A stretch of DNA of 64,000 nucleotides. Origin: Chryseobacterium soli (GTDB taxonomy: Bacteria; Bacteroidota; Bacteroidia; Flavobacteriales; Weeksellaceae). Location of the stretch: positions 558,001 through 622,000 of the forward strand of contig NZ_JPRH01000001.1 of the NCBI RefSeq assembly GCF_000737705.1, given 5' to 3'. The notes below the pieces were generated by a model, which was given only the letters and a program-made list of their open reading frames with translations, was not told the DNA's origin and ran no database searches. The position numbers and the translations under genes are program-made. Below are positions 50,367 to 60,701 of the stretch, piece after piece; position 1 is the first letter of the stretch, and each line of letters opens with the position of its first letter.

Positions 50367-52484
50367 TTAAAATTTATATTCAATCATGAAAGTTCCCCTC
50401 ATCCCTAAAGAGTTGGTGAAGTCACTGTCTCTTGCCGACCACCATGCAATGGCAGGCTGATAGGTTGTATTGAAGAGATTTTCAATACCTAAGGACAGTT
50501 TCCAGTTGTGAGTAACCTCGTAGCTTGATTTCAGGTTGAAAATGGTATAATCAGGAACGAATCCCTCACCGTATGCATACAATCCTGTTTTTGGGTTGGG
50601 ATCAAAACGGTCCTGTTTAAAGGCATGAAGCATATCCAGCCCGAATGAAAGTGATGAGGTAGGCCTTACCTGGACATACGCCAGTACTTTCGGTGCAGAG
50701 ATTCTGCTGTTGTTGATTTTGGTTGAATAATCACCATCATTTTTCACTGAAGTAATCCCTTCGATCCAGCTATAGCTTCCTCCGAAATTGAACCATTTTG
50801 CAGGCGTGAAATGTAAAAATCCTTCTACTCCATAGACTACTTCTGGGGATCTTTGAATCGTTAAAGCCCTGTCTGGACTCTGAACGAACGATGCCCCCAA
50901 TTTTGAAGTGCTTACATACGACGTGATTTCATAATTGATCCATTTTGAAATCTGCCCTGTGGCTCCCAATTCGTAGTTGTTGACAATAATCGGCTTGGTT
51001 TCTAAATTCTGGATCGTTCCCTGCGTTGAGGTTCTTAAAATTCTTCCCAGTTCATTGATCGAGTAGGACTGTGAAAAGCTTCCGAACAGATTGATATAGT
51101 TTTCAATATTGTAACGGACTCCGATGTTTCCTACTAAGGCATTATATTTCAGTTTTCCGCCGGTTACAAAGATACTTTGGGTAAAAGTACCGTCATTTTT
51201 GATGGAAGAAAGCGTATTGAAATCTCCGACATTCACGCTCATGTTTTCATAGCGTAATCCTCCCCTGATCGTTAATTTTTTTAATAGATCAATTTTCACC
51301 AACAGGAAAGGAGCAATGTTGGTCATATCCATATCCGGCGTCCAGTAGCGGCCGTCTTCGAGCTTTTGTACGGTCTGGTCATTCAGAACATCAAGACCAT
51401 AGATTACTTCTCCCTGAGAATTTTTTCCATTCCACAATTGAGTGTCAAAATTGGCTCTTGCCCCATATTTTTTTGAAATGACGTTGGACTGTCCCCCGTT
51501 TAAGAAGGTATCACTGTATCCGTAAACGGTTTTAAAATCCTGATAATAGGTGTTGATATTTAAGGCTGTAGTTCCCCAGAATAGATTTTTATGGTCATAA
51601 CTTAGTTTGATATTATGATTTCTAGGGGTTCCCTGCGGAGTGGTTTCAAGATTCTTTCCAACTCCTTCTCCAATGGTTGGGGTAATGCCGTATTTTCCTG
51701 TTTTTAAGCCTAAATTTAAGTCTGATCTGGAGGCATATCCGATATAAGATGCTTCAATTCTCTGATCATTGTTGATTGTATAGCCCACCTTCAGCATTCC
51801 GTTATAATTATCCATTTTTGCGGGGCTGTACGTAGGACTTAGATTAATTCCGTTCGCATCTTTCATGTAGCCTGTTCTTTCATAGGCCATAGACACCACA
51901 TAATCAAACCTATTGACCTTTCCGGATAGAAGCTGGCTTGCTCTGAAACCTAACGTTCCGCCGTAGGGCTGTGCCGTCAGTCCGAATTGAGAAATTCCGG
52001 ATATTTTTTGGTCGGTTTTACTTCTTTTGGTGATGTAGTTGATAATTCCTCCATCCGCTCCGTTTCCGTAAATTGAGGAGGCTCCTTTGATGACTTCTAT
52101 TCTTTCAATCACTGAAGGATCAATTGTCCTTAAGTCTCTGGCTCCGTTTCTAAGCGGTGTCGACTGGGGAACGCCGTCAATAAGTACCAACACCTGACGG
52201 CCCCGCAAGGTTTGCCCTGTATTGGAAGTTTGCCCTGAATTGGTTCCTAAACTGGGAACGGTATATTGCAGGATGCTGGTGATATCAGAATTCACAGTCA
52301 GCTGAGACTGGATCTGTTTTTCGTTCACTACGGTTACAGAACCGGGGATTTCTTTTATATTTTCCTTTTTCCTGGAAGCGGTCATGATGACTTCGTCAAC
52401 ATTTTGAGACTGTAATGTATCTTTAATTTGAGCAAAAACAGTCGTCGTTCCCAGACAGGCTGCCGATAGAAGCACTTTTCTCAT
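50367..52484 (-). CDS. TonB-dependent siderophore/metal receptor, pair A
   Basis: A 705-residue outer-membrane receptor. Signal peptide MRKVLLSAACLGTTTVFAQ, then a plug with NVDEVIMTASRKKENIKEIP (TonB box region), LRGRQVLVLIDGVPQSTPLR and IERIEVIKGASSIYGNGADGG, and a 22-strand barrel ending in MRGTFMIEYKF. The plug is of the siderophore/cobalamin type without a carboxypeptidase-like domain. The upstream frame extension is rejected: the ATG at 52484 overlaps the stop of the previous gene by four bases (ATGA), typical of coupling. The transported compound is unknown; Fe(III)-siderophore is the best guess. Confidence 0.9.
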   Translation of the reverse strand: MRKVLLSAACLGTTTVFAQIKDTLQSQNVDEVIMTASRKKENIKEIPGSVTVVNEKQIQSQLTVNSDITSILQYTVPSLGTNSGQTSNTGQTLRGRQVLVLIDGVPQSTPLRNGARDLRTIDPSVIERIEVIKGASSIYGNGADGGIINYITKRSKTDQKISGISQFGLTAQPYGGTLGFRASQLLSGKVNRFDYVVSMAYERTGYMKDANGINLSPTYSPAKMDNYNGMLKVGYTINNDQRIEASYIGYASRSDLNLGLKTGKYGITPTIGEGVGKNLETTPQGTPRNHNIKLSYDHKNLFWGTTALNINTYYQDFKTVYGYSDTFLNGGQSNVISKKYGARANFDTQLWNGKNSQGEVIYGLDVLNDQTVQKLEDGRYWTPDMDMTNIAPFLLVKIDLLKKLTIRGGLRYENMSVNVGDFNTLSSIKNDGTFTQSIFVTGGKLKYNALVGNIGVRYNIENYINLFGSFSQSYSINELGRILRTSTQGTIQNLETKPIIVNNYELGATGQISKWINYEITSYVSTSKLGASFVQSPDRALTIQRSPEVVYGVEGFLHFTPAKWFNFGGSYSWIEGITSVKNDGDYSTKINNSRISAPKVLAYVQVRPTSSLSFGLDMLHAFKQDRFDPNPKTGLYAYGEGFVPDYTIFNLKSSYEVTHNWKLSLGIENLFNTTYQPAIAWWSARDSDFTNSLGMRGTFMIEYKF

Positions 52485-53680
52485 GATATTTTCTTTCCTT
52501 GTTTTTTCCTTTTTCCCCACCAAACCAGAAATCCGGTGACGGGAAGTGAGGTGCAGATCAGTCCTGCGATAAACCAAATAATTTTTCCAAACAGTCCGAA
52601 GTAGGATCCGGTGTGGATATCATAGTTGGCATTGGAATATTTTTCTGCGTTGCTTAATTGTTGATGAGGTTTGTCAGAAAGCAGTTTTCCCGAGTATTTA
52701 TCAAATACGATTTGATTTCTTTCACTGAATCTTCCTTCTTTTCCATACACGAGGACCGGAATATTTTTTAATTCTTTTCCTTTTTTATTTTTCCCGTTTA
52801 AAGAAATTCTGAAACTTGAAGAGGATGAATAACGTTTTCTTGTTTCCTGAGCACTAAGGTCAAAAACCGATGTATTTTTTGCCAGAAGAGAATCCTGAGA
52901 CTTGATTTCTTTTTCTTTCGGAAGCTCTAAAGAACCTGATAATGCGAAATTGAAGACGTTTTTCACATAAGGATATGTAAAATAAATTCCTGTTATACTC
53001 ATTAACAGGGCAATACATGAAGCATAAAATCCTAATACATTATGAAGATCATAATTTTTACGCTTCCATGTTTTTACATTGTTCCAGTTGAACCAGAAAC
53101 GCCCTTTTCTTGCTTTCTTATTTTGTGGCCACCATAAAATGATTCCCGTGATGAGCATGATGATGAAAAGAACTACCGGAATTCCCACTACATAGGGGCC
53201 CCACGTAGAATTCAGGAGCAGACTCCAGTGGATGTATTTTACAATGTTGAAGAAATCATACTTTTCATCATACACAGCTAGAATTTCCCCAGTGTATTGG
53301 TTGACATATACCAGCTTGTTGATTTTTACTTCGTCAAAATAATTCCAGCCTTTTTTATTTTTTTCATAATAAGAAAACTTATAAGACTTGTTTTTATCGA
53401 GAGGAATTTCAACAGCGCTTACCGGATATTTTTCATTAATCTCTAAGGTTATCTTTTCCTTTAGTACGTTAATAGATAGTGGTGTACTGGTGGGTTCTTT
53501 TACATGGATAGTTTCTTTTCGAAGGCTGTTCTGTATTTCATCCTTAAAAACGTAAAGCGTACCGGTCAGCGAAACAATGAAAACAATCAAACCAACGGAC
53601 AAGCCAAACCACAAATGCAGTTTGGCAGACCATTTTTTCGTTGAAGAAATTTTCTTTTTAGGGTGATGCTTTTTCCTCAT
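52481..53680 (-). CDS. PepSY-associated TM protein (iron reductase-like), pair B
   Basis: A 399-residue paralogue of the pair A membrane protein: LWFGLSVGLIVFIVSLTGTLYVF, HWSLLLNSTWGPYVVGIPV, NYDLHNVLGFYASCIALLMSITG, NYDIHTGSYFGLFGKI and the closing ICTSLPVTGFLVWWGKRKK. His pairs in the helices are kept. Its start is 40 bp after the siderophore receptor gene and its stop overlaps the next receptor gene by four bases, so the four genes form one operon. Confidence 0.85.
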   Translation of the reverse strand: MRKKHHPKKKISSTKKWSAKLHLWFGLSVGLIVFIVSLTGTLYVFKDEIQNSLRKETIHVKEPTSTPLSINVLKEKITLEINEKYPVSAVEIPLDKNKSYKFSYYEKNKKGWNYFDEVKINKLVYVNQYTGEILAVYDEKYDFFNIVKYIHWSLLLNSTWGPYVVGIPVVLFIIMLITGIILWWPQNKKARKGRFWFNWNNVKTWKRKNYDLHNVLGFYASCIALLMSITGIYFTYPYVKNVFNFALSGSLELPKEKEIKSQDSLLAKNTSVFDLSAQETRKRYSSSSSFRISLNGKNKKGKELKNIPVLVYGKEGRFSERNQIVFDKYSGKLLSDKPHQQLSNAEKYSNANYDIHTGSYFGLFGKIIWFIAGLICTSLPVTGFLVWWGKRKKQGKKIS

Positions 53681-53719
53681 AGTAAAAAGTTAACCCGCTG
53701 TGGGGTTAACTTTATGTAT

Positions 53720-55882
53720 TTAAAATTTATATCCTATTGATACTCTGAAGTTTCTTGGAGCTTCTGCCTGGTAATAGTAACCACCTTTTTGCGTACCATC
53801 TGCCATCGTGAAATTGATACTGCTTCCGCTGTATAAATATCTGTCGAAAAGATTGAATACATTAAGACTTACTCTAAACTTCGTGTTTTCCCAGGAAAGA
53901 CCGGCGTCGAACTTTACATAATCATTCATTTGTAAAGGAGCGTTGGTACTTCCCCAGTTCCAGCTGCTTCTTCCTCCCAGATAGGTTCCTCCAAAGCTCA
54001 ATCCAAAACCTTCCAGATCACCTTGTGTGAATGTGTAATTTAACCATCCGTTTGCAGTATGCTTTGCATATCCCGGAACTTTCATTCCTACAGGATTATT
54101 TGCAGGATCATTGGATTCCGTTATTTTATTTTCAGTAAATGCATAATTGAAGATGGCATTAAACCCTCTGGTAATCTCTCCTTTTAAATCAAATTCAATT
54201 CCCTGAACTCTTGTTTTACCCAATAGGATAGAATAGGGTTCACCCGGGCTGTTCGTAGGATCATTAACGGTAGCATTGTTTTTAATAATGTTATAGGCTG
54301 ATAATGTTGTATTCCATTTCCCACCGAACCAGTCTTTTTTCAACCCAACTTCCATATTGTTACCGGTAATCGGTTTTGCGGTATCTCCATTTCTAAAAAT
54401 TGCAGACTGAGGAACAAATGCCTGATCGTATAATGCATAAGCAGACATATTCTCATTGAGAGAGTAACTTAATCCTACACGCGGAGTAATTCTGTTTGCC
54501 TCCATTTTTGTTCCGTAATTGTTTTCTTTTACGTTGGTATAACGGGCAGCAACAGTTAATCTTAACGCATCATCTAAGAATCCTAACTCATCCTGAAGGT
54601 AAAGACCTGTATAGTTTTGCTCGATAGTTCCGTATGGTGTCGCTCTTTCTAAAAGAGATTTTCCGTCTGTATTAAAATGAGGATAATTAGCCGCAGGTTG
54701 AAAAGAAGTTGCATTCAGGTTAAAAGGGTTTGCTGCCGTATCTAAAGGACCGCTTTTGCTCCAGTCAGCAAGATACTTTTTAGAACCCAGGTCAAGACCC
54801 GCTAAGATTTTGTGGGAAACAGACCCGGTTTTTACATAACCATTTAAAAATGCCTGTCCAAACTTCATAACATTACTCGCTTCCCAGAAATTAAGATTTC
54901 TGATGAATTGAGTGTCAGAAATGAAAGTTCCCGGCCAGATATCACTACCCATTGTGTATTCATTCACATAGGATAGCTGTGTTGTTAACTTCCAGTTGTC
55001 ATTGAATTTATGCTGTAAATTTACATTCACCGTATTGTTCGTCACTTTTGTAGGGTCAATACCCGGGTCGGTAACGGTGTATTCTACCGGCTTGGTACCG
55101 TATCCTGCAAAGCTGTACACATACGCAGAACCTACTTCAGACATTTTTGCTCTTTGGTAGATGTATTCTGCCGTTAAAGTTGTGTTATCAGAAAGTTTTA
55201 CTTTCAAGGAAGGATTGATAATGTATCGGTCATTGAATTCATAATCTCTGAAGCTGTTTTTGTTTTGAGCCATTAAATTCAGCCTGAAAGCTACTTTATC
55301 AGTAATTTTAGTATCGATATCCGCTTCACCTCTGTACATGTTGAAACTTCCAAGGGTTACTCTTGCGCTTCCGTTTAATGCATTTCCGGTAGGTTTTTTT
55401 GTTACAATATTGTAAATACCACTCGGTTCACCGTTAGACATTAAGAATCCTGAAGGTCCTTTGATGAATTCAATATGGTCTACAAAACTCATATCTTCAC
55501 TTAAAGGTCCCCAGTTGGATGTTACATTCACTCCATTCATGAAAGCGGCAGCTCTGGATCCTCTCATGTTTACTCTCGTATACATATCGCCCCAATGCTC
55601 TAATCTTTGTGCTCCGGCAACGTTTCTTAAAACACCGTCACTCAATGTAGTAACTTGCTGATCTTCCAGTGCTCTTCCTGTAATGATGGAAATGTTCTGA
55701 GGAATTTTGATAAGTTCTTCATCCAGGCGCAGAGAAGAAGAACCCTGTTTTTCTACATATTTCTTATAATATTTACCATTGACAATAACTTCTTCAATAT
55801 CATTAGATTTAATAGTGTCTTTTTGCTGAGCAAAGGTCAGAACAGAACCCAACAGGGAGGCACAGATCAGTACGTTTTTCAT
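53720..55882 (-). CDS. TonB-dependent siderophore receptor, pair B
   Basis: A 720-residue receptor of the TIGR01783 siderophore type. Signal peptide MKNVLICASLLGSVLTFAQ, TonB box region SNDIEEVIVNGKY, plug with RLDEELIKIPQNISIITGRAL, LRNVAGAQ, NMRGSRAAAFMNGVNV and VDHIEFIKGPSGFLMSNGEPSG followed by YNIVTKKPTG. The barrel ends in FRVSIGYKF. First gene of the four-gene iron operon, with a promoter and A/T-rich palindromes upstream. Hydroxamate or catecholate substrate not distinguishable. Confidence 0.92.
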   Translation of the reverse strand: MKNVLICASLLGSVLTFAQQKDTIKSNDIEEVIVNGKYYKKYVEKQGSSSLRLDEELIKIPQNISIITGRALEDQQVTTLSDGVLRNVAGAQRLEHWGDMYTRVNMRGSRAAAFMNGVNVTSNWGPLSEDMSFVDHIEFIKGPSGFLMSNGEPSGIYNIVTKKPTGNALNGSARVTLGSFNMYRGEADIDTKITDKVAFRLNLMAQNKNSFRDYEFNDRYIINPSLKVKLSDNTTLTAEYIYQRAKMSEVGSAYVYSFAGYGTKPVEYTVTDPGIDPTKVTNNTVNVNLQHKFNDNWKLTTQLSYVNEYTMGSDIWPGTFISDTQFIRNLNFWEASNVMKFGQAFLNGYVKTGSVSHKILAGLDLGSKKYLADWSKSGPLDTAANPFNLNATSFQPAANYPHFNTDGKSLLERATPYGTIEQNYTGLYLQDELGFLDDALRLTVAARYTNVKENNYGTKMEANRITPRVGLSYSLNENMSAYALYDQAFVPQSAIFRNGDTAKPITGNNMEVGLKKDWFGGKWNTTLSAYNIIKNNATVNDPTNSPGEPYSILLGKTRVQGIEFDLKGEITRGFNAIFNYAFTENKITESNDPANNPVGMKVPGYAKHTANGWLNYTFTQGDLEGFGLSFGGTYLGGRSSWNWGSTNAPLQMNDYVKFDAGLSWENTKFRVSLNVFNLFDRYLYSGSSINFTMADGTQKGGYYYQAEAPRNFRVSIGYKF

Positions 55883-55899
55883 GAAAGCTAAATTTTCTG

Positions 55900-55952
55900 C
55901 AAATATATTGTTTTTAATTATTCTAAATAAATTATAAGATTGATATTTATCA
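55900..55952 (-). promoter_or_regulatory. Promoter of the iron operon with possible Fur-type sites
   Basis: TATATTTG (minus strand, 55907-55900) fits TAnnTTTG. Upstream lie an imperfect palindrome at 55917-55934 and the palindrome TGATA-TT-TATCA (55941-55952), which resemble Fur boxes. Iron control is inference. Confidence 0.4.
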
Positions 55953-55976
55953 TAAAAATACTATATGCCGAATAAC

Positions 55977-56009
55977 AAAAAACCGCTTCAAGCGTATTGA
56001 AGCGGTTTT
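55977..56009 (-). terminator. Terminator after secA
   Basis: AACCGCTTCAA (55981-55991) and TTGAAGCGGTT (55997-56007) form a perfect stem; in the minus-strand transcript it ends in a U-run. Confidence 0.85.
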
Positions 56010-56032
56010 GTTGAATTATTAACTAGTTCTTT

Positions 56033-59000
56033 TTATGCAGGAATTTCTCCTTTATATAAGAATGATATTATTTCTTTGTTCATTTTGTCTACCATTTCAC
56101 TGAATAAGTGGAAAGATTCCTGTTTGTAAATGACAAGCGGATCTTTCTGCTCATAAACAGCTCCCTGTGAAGATTTTCTCAAATCATCCATTTCACGAAG
56201 GTGAAGCTTCCAGTTTTCATCAATGATAGAAAGGGTAATATTCTTTTCAAAATCATTGATTAAGCTTTCGCAATGTGTTTCATAAGCTTGCTGCAGATCG
56301 GTAACAATAGTCAATGTTTTATGTCCATCGGTGAAAGGAACCTGGATCATCTTAAACATAGAACCTTGATTTTGGAATACATTCTCAATAATAGGGAATG
56401 ATTTTTCCTTCAATAAGTTCAGTTTCATCTGATAATCTTCCTGTGCTGCTTTGAAAAGGATATTTGTAAGATCCGGAATCTGCTTATTGCTGAAATCACT
56501 TTCAGAAATAGGAGAAGCCATCGTGAAGTTTTTGATTACCTCGAATTCAAAATCCTTAAAGCTGCCATTGGCTTTACCTTTAGCCACAATAGAGTTGGAA
56601 ACATCAAAGATCATATTCGTGATATCATACTTTAAATGATCTCCGAATAAAGCATTCTTTCTTCTTTTATAGATGACATCACGCTGCTTGTTCATTACAT
56701 CATCATACTCAAGAAGTCTCTTTCTGATTCCGAAGTTGTTTTCCTCTACTTTTTTCTGAGCTCTTTCAATAGACTTGCTGATCATAGAGTGCTGAATAAC
56801 TTCACCCTCTTTGTGACCCATTCTGTCCATCATTTTAGCAATTCTTTCAGAACCGAATAAACGCATCAGGTTATCTTCCAGAGATACATAGAACTGTGAA
56901 CTTCCAGGATCTCCCTGACGTCCCGCTCTACCTCTAAGCTGTCTGTCAACACGTCTTGAATCGTGTCTTTCAGTACCAATGATCGCTAAACCGCCTGCTT
57001 CTTTTACTTCTTTAGAAAGCTTGATATCCGTACCACGACCCGCCATGTTGGTAGCAATCGTTACTACTCCCGGCTGTCCTGCTCCAGCTACAATTTCTGC
57101 TTCCTTCTTGTGAAGTTTCGCGTTCAATACCTGGTGTGGAATCTTTCTTAACTGAAGTGCTTTTGACAATAACTGAGAAATCTCAACTGAAGTTGTTCCT
57201 ACAAGAACCGGTCTTCTGGCTGCGGTTAACTTCTCGATTTCTTCAATAACAGCGTTATATTTTTCTCTGTTAGTTTTGAAAACTAAATCTTGTTTGTCGT
57301 GTCTTAAAATATTACGGTTGGTAGGAATTACCACTACATCTAATTTATAGATTTCCCAAAGCTCTCCGGCTTCAGTTTCAGCAGTACCCGTCATCCCCGC
57401 AAGCTTGTTGTACATACGGAAGTAGTTCTGAAGCGTTACCGTTGCAAAAGTCTGTGTTGCCGCTTCAATTTTCACATTTTCTTTTGCTTCAATGGCTTGA
57501 TGCAGACCGTCAGAATAACGACGTCCTTCCATGATACGTCCCGTTTGCTCATCAACGATTTTTACTTCACCGTCAATTACCACATACTCATCATCTTTTT
57601 CAAATAGAGTATAGGCTTTCAGCAATTGGCTTAAGGTGTGGATACGTTCAGATTTTTCAGCAAAATCAGAAAATAATTTCTCTTTCTGCTCAAACTCTTC
57701 TTCTTTCGTTAAGTTTTTAGCTTCAAGTTCAGCAATTTCGCTTCCGATGTCCTGAAGAACAAAGAAATTGTTATCTTCATTACCCTGAGACATATATTCA
57801 ACTCCCTTATCCGTTAGATCAACCTGATTGTTTTTCTCTTCGATCACAAAGTAAAGATCTTTGTCAACGATTGGCATATCACGGTTGTTATCCTGCATGT
57901 ACTGAGCTTCTACCTTCTGAAGTAACGCTCTGTTTCCGCTTTCGGATAAAAACTTGATTAATTGTCTGTTTTTTGGAAGACCTCTGTACGCCTGAAGTAA
58001 TTTGAATCCACCTTCTTTGGTATTTCCGGCAGCAATTAATTTCTTAGCTTCATTAAAGATCGTAGAAACAGTTTTTTTCTGAACTTCAACAATTCTGTCG
58101 ATAGAAGGTTTAAGAACATCGAAGTCCTGTCTGTCTCCCTGTGGAACCGGACCGGAAATAATCAATGGTGTTCTTGCATCATCTACTAAAACAGAGTCAA
58201 CTTCATCCACAATGGCAAAGTTTAATTCTCTTTGTACCAATTCTGAAGGGGATGTCACCATATTATCTCTCAGATAATCGAACCCGAATTCGTTATTCGT
58301 TCCGTAAGTGATATCTGAATTGTATGCTTTTCTTCTTCCGTCTGAGTTTGGCTGGTGATTATCGATACAGTCAATAGACATTCCGTGGAACTGGTACAAT
58401 GGTCCCATCCATGCGGAGTCTCTTTTAGCAAGGTAGTCATTCACGGTTACTACGTGAACCCCTCTTTCAGGAAGTGAATTTAAATAAATTGGTAATGTTC
58501 CTACCAAAGTTTTACCTTCACCGGTTGCCATTTCGGCAATTTTACCGCTGTGAAGAATAACCCCTCCGATAAACTGAACATCATAATGGACCATATCCCA
58601 AACCACAGGAGTTCCGGCAGCGTCCCAAGAGCTTTTCCAAACAGCTTGATCTCCCTGAATTTCAACGAAATCTTTAGTCGCAGCAAGTTGTCTGTCCCAG
58701 TCAGTGGCAGTCACACGGATTTCTCCGTTCTGAGCCCATCTTCTTGCAGTTTCCTTTATTAAAGCGAAAGCTTCAGGAAGAATCTGGCCAAGTGCTTTTT
58801 CTTCAATTTCGTATGATTCTTTTTTCAGAGATTCAATTTTTGAGAAAAGAGCTTCTTTTTCGTCAACATTTGTTGACGTTTTGATCTGCTCTTTTATCTG
58901 TTCTATCTGAGCTGTTATTTTACTGGTTGCAGATTTTATATTCTCTTTAAACTCAGCAGTTTTTTCTCTTAAACCATCATCAGATAATTTCTCGATGTTT

Positions 59001-59104
59001 GGTTCAACAGCTTTGATTTTTGTTACAACTTTTTTTACTTCTTTTAGGTCCTGCGCTTTTTTGTCTCCCAAAAACCCTTTAAGAACTTTGTTTAAAAAAC
59101 TCAT
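56033..59104 (-). CDS. secA: Preprotein translocase ATPase SecA
   Basis: A 1023-residue motor that drives preproteins through SecYEG. Walker [16 protein letters not shown], Walker [19 protein letters not shown], motif [13 protein letters not shown] and [26 protein letters not shown] are well conserved. Compared with E. coli (901), it has insertions, notably between about 340 and 470, as in other Bacteroidota. The C-terminus ends LYKGEIPA without the CxCxSG...HC zinc motif. An adjacent DUF2795 gene lies upstream; a structured leader (59121-59162) precedes the start. Confidence 0.98.
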   Translation of the reverse strand: MSFLNKVLKGFLGDKKAQDLKEVKKVVTKIKAVEPNIEKLSDDGLREKTAEFKENIKSATSKITAQIEQIKEQIKTSTNVDEKEALFSKIESLKKESYEIEEKALGQILPEAFALIKETARRWAQNGEIRVTATDWDRQLAATKDFVEIQGDQAVWKSSWDAAGTPVVWDMVHYDVQFIGGVILHSGKIAEMATGEGKTLVGTLPIYLNSLPERGVHVVTVNDYLAKRDSAWMGPLYQFHGMSIDCIDNHQPNSDGRRKAYNSDITYGTNNEFGFDYLRDNMVTSPSELVQRELNFAIVDEVDSVLVDDARTPLIISGPVPQGDRQDFDVLKPSIDRIVEVQKKTVSTIFNEAKKLIAAGNTKEGGFKLLQAYRGLPKNRQLIKFLSESGNRALLQKVEAQYMQDNNRDMPIVDKDLYFVIEEKNNQVDLTDKGVEYMSQGNEDNNFFVLQDIGSEIAELEAKNLTKEEEFEQKEKLFSDFAEKSERIHTLSQLLKAYTLFEKDDEYVVIDGEVKIVDEQTGRIMEGRRYSDGLHQAIEAKENVKIEAATQTFATVTLQNYFRMYNKLAGMTGTAETEAGELWEIYKLDVVVIPTNRNILRHDKQDLVFKTNREKYNAVIEEIEKLTAARRPVLVGTTSVEISQLLSKALQLRKIPHQVLNAKLHKKEAEIVAGAGQPGVVTIATNMAGRGTDIKLSKEVKEAGGLAIIGTERHDSRRVDRQLRGRAGRQGDPGSSQFYVSLEDNLMRLFGSERIAKMMDRMGHKEGEVIQHSMISKSIERAQKKVEENNFGIRKRLLEYDDVMNKQRDVIYKRRKNALFGDHLKYDITNMIFDVSNSIVAKGKANGSFKDFEFEVIKNFTMASPISESDFSNKQIPDLTNILFKAAQEDYQMKLNLLKEKSFPIIENVFQNQGSMFKMIQVPFTDGHKTLTIVTDLQQAYETHCESLINDFEKNITLSIIDENWKLHLREMDDLRKSSQGAVYEQKDPLVIYKQESFHLFSEMVDKMNKEIISFLYKGEIPA

Positions 59105-59120
59105 AAATTTTTTGCTTTAT

Positions 59121-59162
59121 GCCTAAAGTGATATACTTTAAGCGTTGTAAATAATACGCTTA
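59121..59162 (-). promoter_or_regulatory. Overlapping alternative hairpins in the secA leader
   Basis: In the minus-strand RNA, TAAGCG/CGCTTA (59162-59157 with 59144-59139) and GCTTAAAGT/ACTTTAGGC (59143-59135 with 59129-59121) share bases 59139-59143, so only one can form at a time. This is the geometry of an attenuator or translation switch. No function is shown. Confidence 0.4.
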
Positions 59163-59180
59163 TTGCGCAAAATGATATTT

Positions 59181-59223
59181 AAAAAGGCAATTAAGCTTTA
59201 AGTGTTCACCTAAAGCTTAATTG
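59181..59223 (-). terminator. Strong terminator between the DUF2795 gene and secA
   Basis: CAATTAAGCTTTA (59188-59200) pairs perfectly with TAAAGCTTAATTG (59211-59223), extended by GTG/CAC in the loop; in the minus direction CCTTTTT follows. Confidence 0.8.
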
Positions 59224-59232
59224 TCTTTAAAA

Positions 59233-59454
59233 TTAATATTCGTCTTCGTTCCAAAGATAATCTTCATCCGTTGGATAGTCGCTCCAGATCTCATCAATTG
59301 CATCATAAACTTCTCCTTCATCTTCGATTGCCTGAAGGTTTTCTACCACTTCCATGGGTGCACCAGTTCTGATTGCGTAGTCAATAAGCTCTGCTTTTGT
59401 CATTGGCCAAGGGGCGTCACTTAAATAGGAGGCTAATTCTAATGTCCAGTACAT
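59233..59454 (-). CDS. DUF2795-domain protein
   Basis: A 73-residue acidic protein. It starts MYWTLELASYLSDAPWPMTK and continues with AELIDYAIRTGAPMEVVENL and a Glu/Asp/Tyr-rich tail (EIWSDYPTDEDYLWNED). This fits the DUF2795 family, common in Bacteroidota and often next to secA. Function unknown. It has its own promoter (59473-59480) and strong terminator, so it is not in the secA operon. Confidence 0.9.
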   Translation of the reverse strand: MYWTLELASYLSDAPWPMTKAELIDYAIRTGAPMEVVENLQAIEDEGEVYDAIDEIWSDYPTDEDYLWNEDEY

Positions 59455-59472
59455 AATTTTCTAATTTTTTTG

Positions 59473-59480
59473 CAAAAGTA
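59473..59480 (-). promoter_or_regulatory. -7 element of the DUF2795 gene
   Basis: TACTTTTG on the minus strand fits TAnnTTTG, 18 bp before the start. Confidence 0.55.
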
Positions 59481-59595
59481 TAAAAATAGGTTATATTATA
59501 AGCTTTTTTATACCTGATTTTCAATTCTTTTTATTAATTTTTGTTCATTGCCCGTCGTAGACTGTATTACAGCAGTGTCAGCAACTTGCTCGATG

Positions 59596-60618
59596 TCATT
59601 TTCTCAAAAACCATTCCACAAATTTTTTTATGCCATTTTGGAAGTCTGTGTCTGGTTTGTAGCCAATTAAAGTCTTCGCTTTTGTTATATCTGCATTGGT
59701 TTTCAGGACATCCCCGGGTTGCATTGGCAGAATTTTTCTCATGGCAGATTTTCCAAGATGCTTTTCGATTGTAGAAACCATTTCAGACAAAGTGATTACT
59801 TGGTTTTCCCCCAGATTGAGGATTTCGTATACCTTGGAATTATTTTCCAAATAGCTGATAGACTTAATGATTCCATCGATAATATCGTCAATATACGTAT
59901 AGTCTCTTGCCGTATTTCCATCTCCGTAGAAAGGAATTTCATTACCTTCTGAGATCAGCTTTGTAAACTTATGGATTGCCAGATCAGGTCGTTGTCTCGG
60001 TCCGTAAACTGTGAAAAACCTTAGCTGAATCATATCAATATGGTACAATTCATGATAAACATGTCCTAAAATCTCACCGCATTTTTTCGTGGCTGCGTAA
60101 GGAGAGATCGGATTGTCTACATTATCAGTCTCTAAAAAAGGAGTTTTTTCATTGTTTCCATACACGCTTGAAGAAGACGCACAAATGAATTTTCGAATAC
60201 CAAAGTCCTTGCACAGTTCCCAAAGGTTCATAGTTCCCCGTATATTAACTTCCTGATATTCCAGCGGTCTTTCAATAGAAGGGCGTACGCCAGCAAGGGC
60301 AGCCAGGTGAATCACCAAATCAATTGAATGGTTCCTGAAAATATCTTCCAGTCCTTTTTTATCACGGATATCCTGATCATAACAAATATATTGATCTGAC
60401 CGTGAAAGTGAAATTAGATGCCGGATATCGGTCTCTTTGTCAGAAAATTCAAAATCCGAAATTGTATCAATAGAAGCTAAAGTATTTTTAATTTTTATTT
60501 GATATGGGTAGAAATCATCAAAATTGTCAACGTTTATGACAGAATGTCCATTTCTTAATAATTGTCCTATGAGATGAGAACCAATAAATCCGCTTCCTCC
60601 GGTTACAAGATATATCAT
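59596..60618 (-). CDS. NAD-dependent nucleotide-sugar epimerase (UDP-glucuronate 4-epimerase-like)
   Basis: A 340-residue short-chain dehydrogenase/epimerase. It starts MIYLVTGGSGFIGSHLIGQL (TGxxGxxG for NAD), has ASSSSVYGNN with the catalytic Ser/Thr, YAATKKCGE (Tyr-x-x-x-Lys), FFTVYGPRQRPDLAIHKFTK and GDGNTARDYTYIDD. The sequence order and RQRPDLAIHKF resemble UDP-glucuronate/UDP-glucose epimerases used for capsule or lipopolysaccharide. The upstream Met 18 codons earlier is rejected because the promoter (60637-60644) lies between. Monocistronic. Confidence 0.9.
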   Translation of the reverse strand: MIYLVTGGSGFIGSHLIGQLLRNGHSVINVDNFDDFYPYQIKIKNTLASIDTISDFEFSDKETDIRHLISLSRSDQYICYDQDIRDKKGLEDIFRNHSIDLVIHLAALAGVRPSIERPLEYQEVNIRGTMNLWELCKDFGIRKFICASSSSVYGNNEKTPFLETDNVDNPISPYAATKKCGEILGHVYHELYHIDMIQLRFFTVYGPRQRPDLAIHKFTKLISEGNEIPFYGDGNTARDYTYIDDIIDGIIKSISYLENNSKVYEILNLGENQVITLSEMVSTIEKHLGKSAMRKILPMQPGDVLKTNADITKAKTLIGYKPDTDFQNGIKKFVEWFLRK

Positions 60619-60636
60619 TTGTGATTTTTTATTAGG

Positions 60637-60644
60637 CAAAAATA
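60637..60644 (-). promoter_or_regulatory. -7 element of the epimerase gene
   Basis: TATTTTTG on the minus strand, 18 bp before the start; fits TAnnTTTG. Confidence 0.6.
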
Positions 60645-60701
60645 TAAATTTACTTTTTGAAAATATAATCATTAAATTTACTTAAAAAAGTAATAAGTAT
60701 T

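Noticed and set aside
52485..52577. 31-codon N-terminal extension of the pair A siderophore receptor
   Set aside because: The extension lies inside the preceding PepSY gene and masks an obvious signal peptide that begins at 52484.
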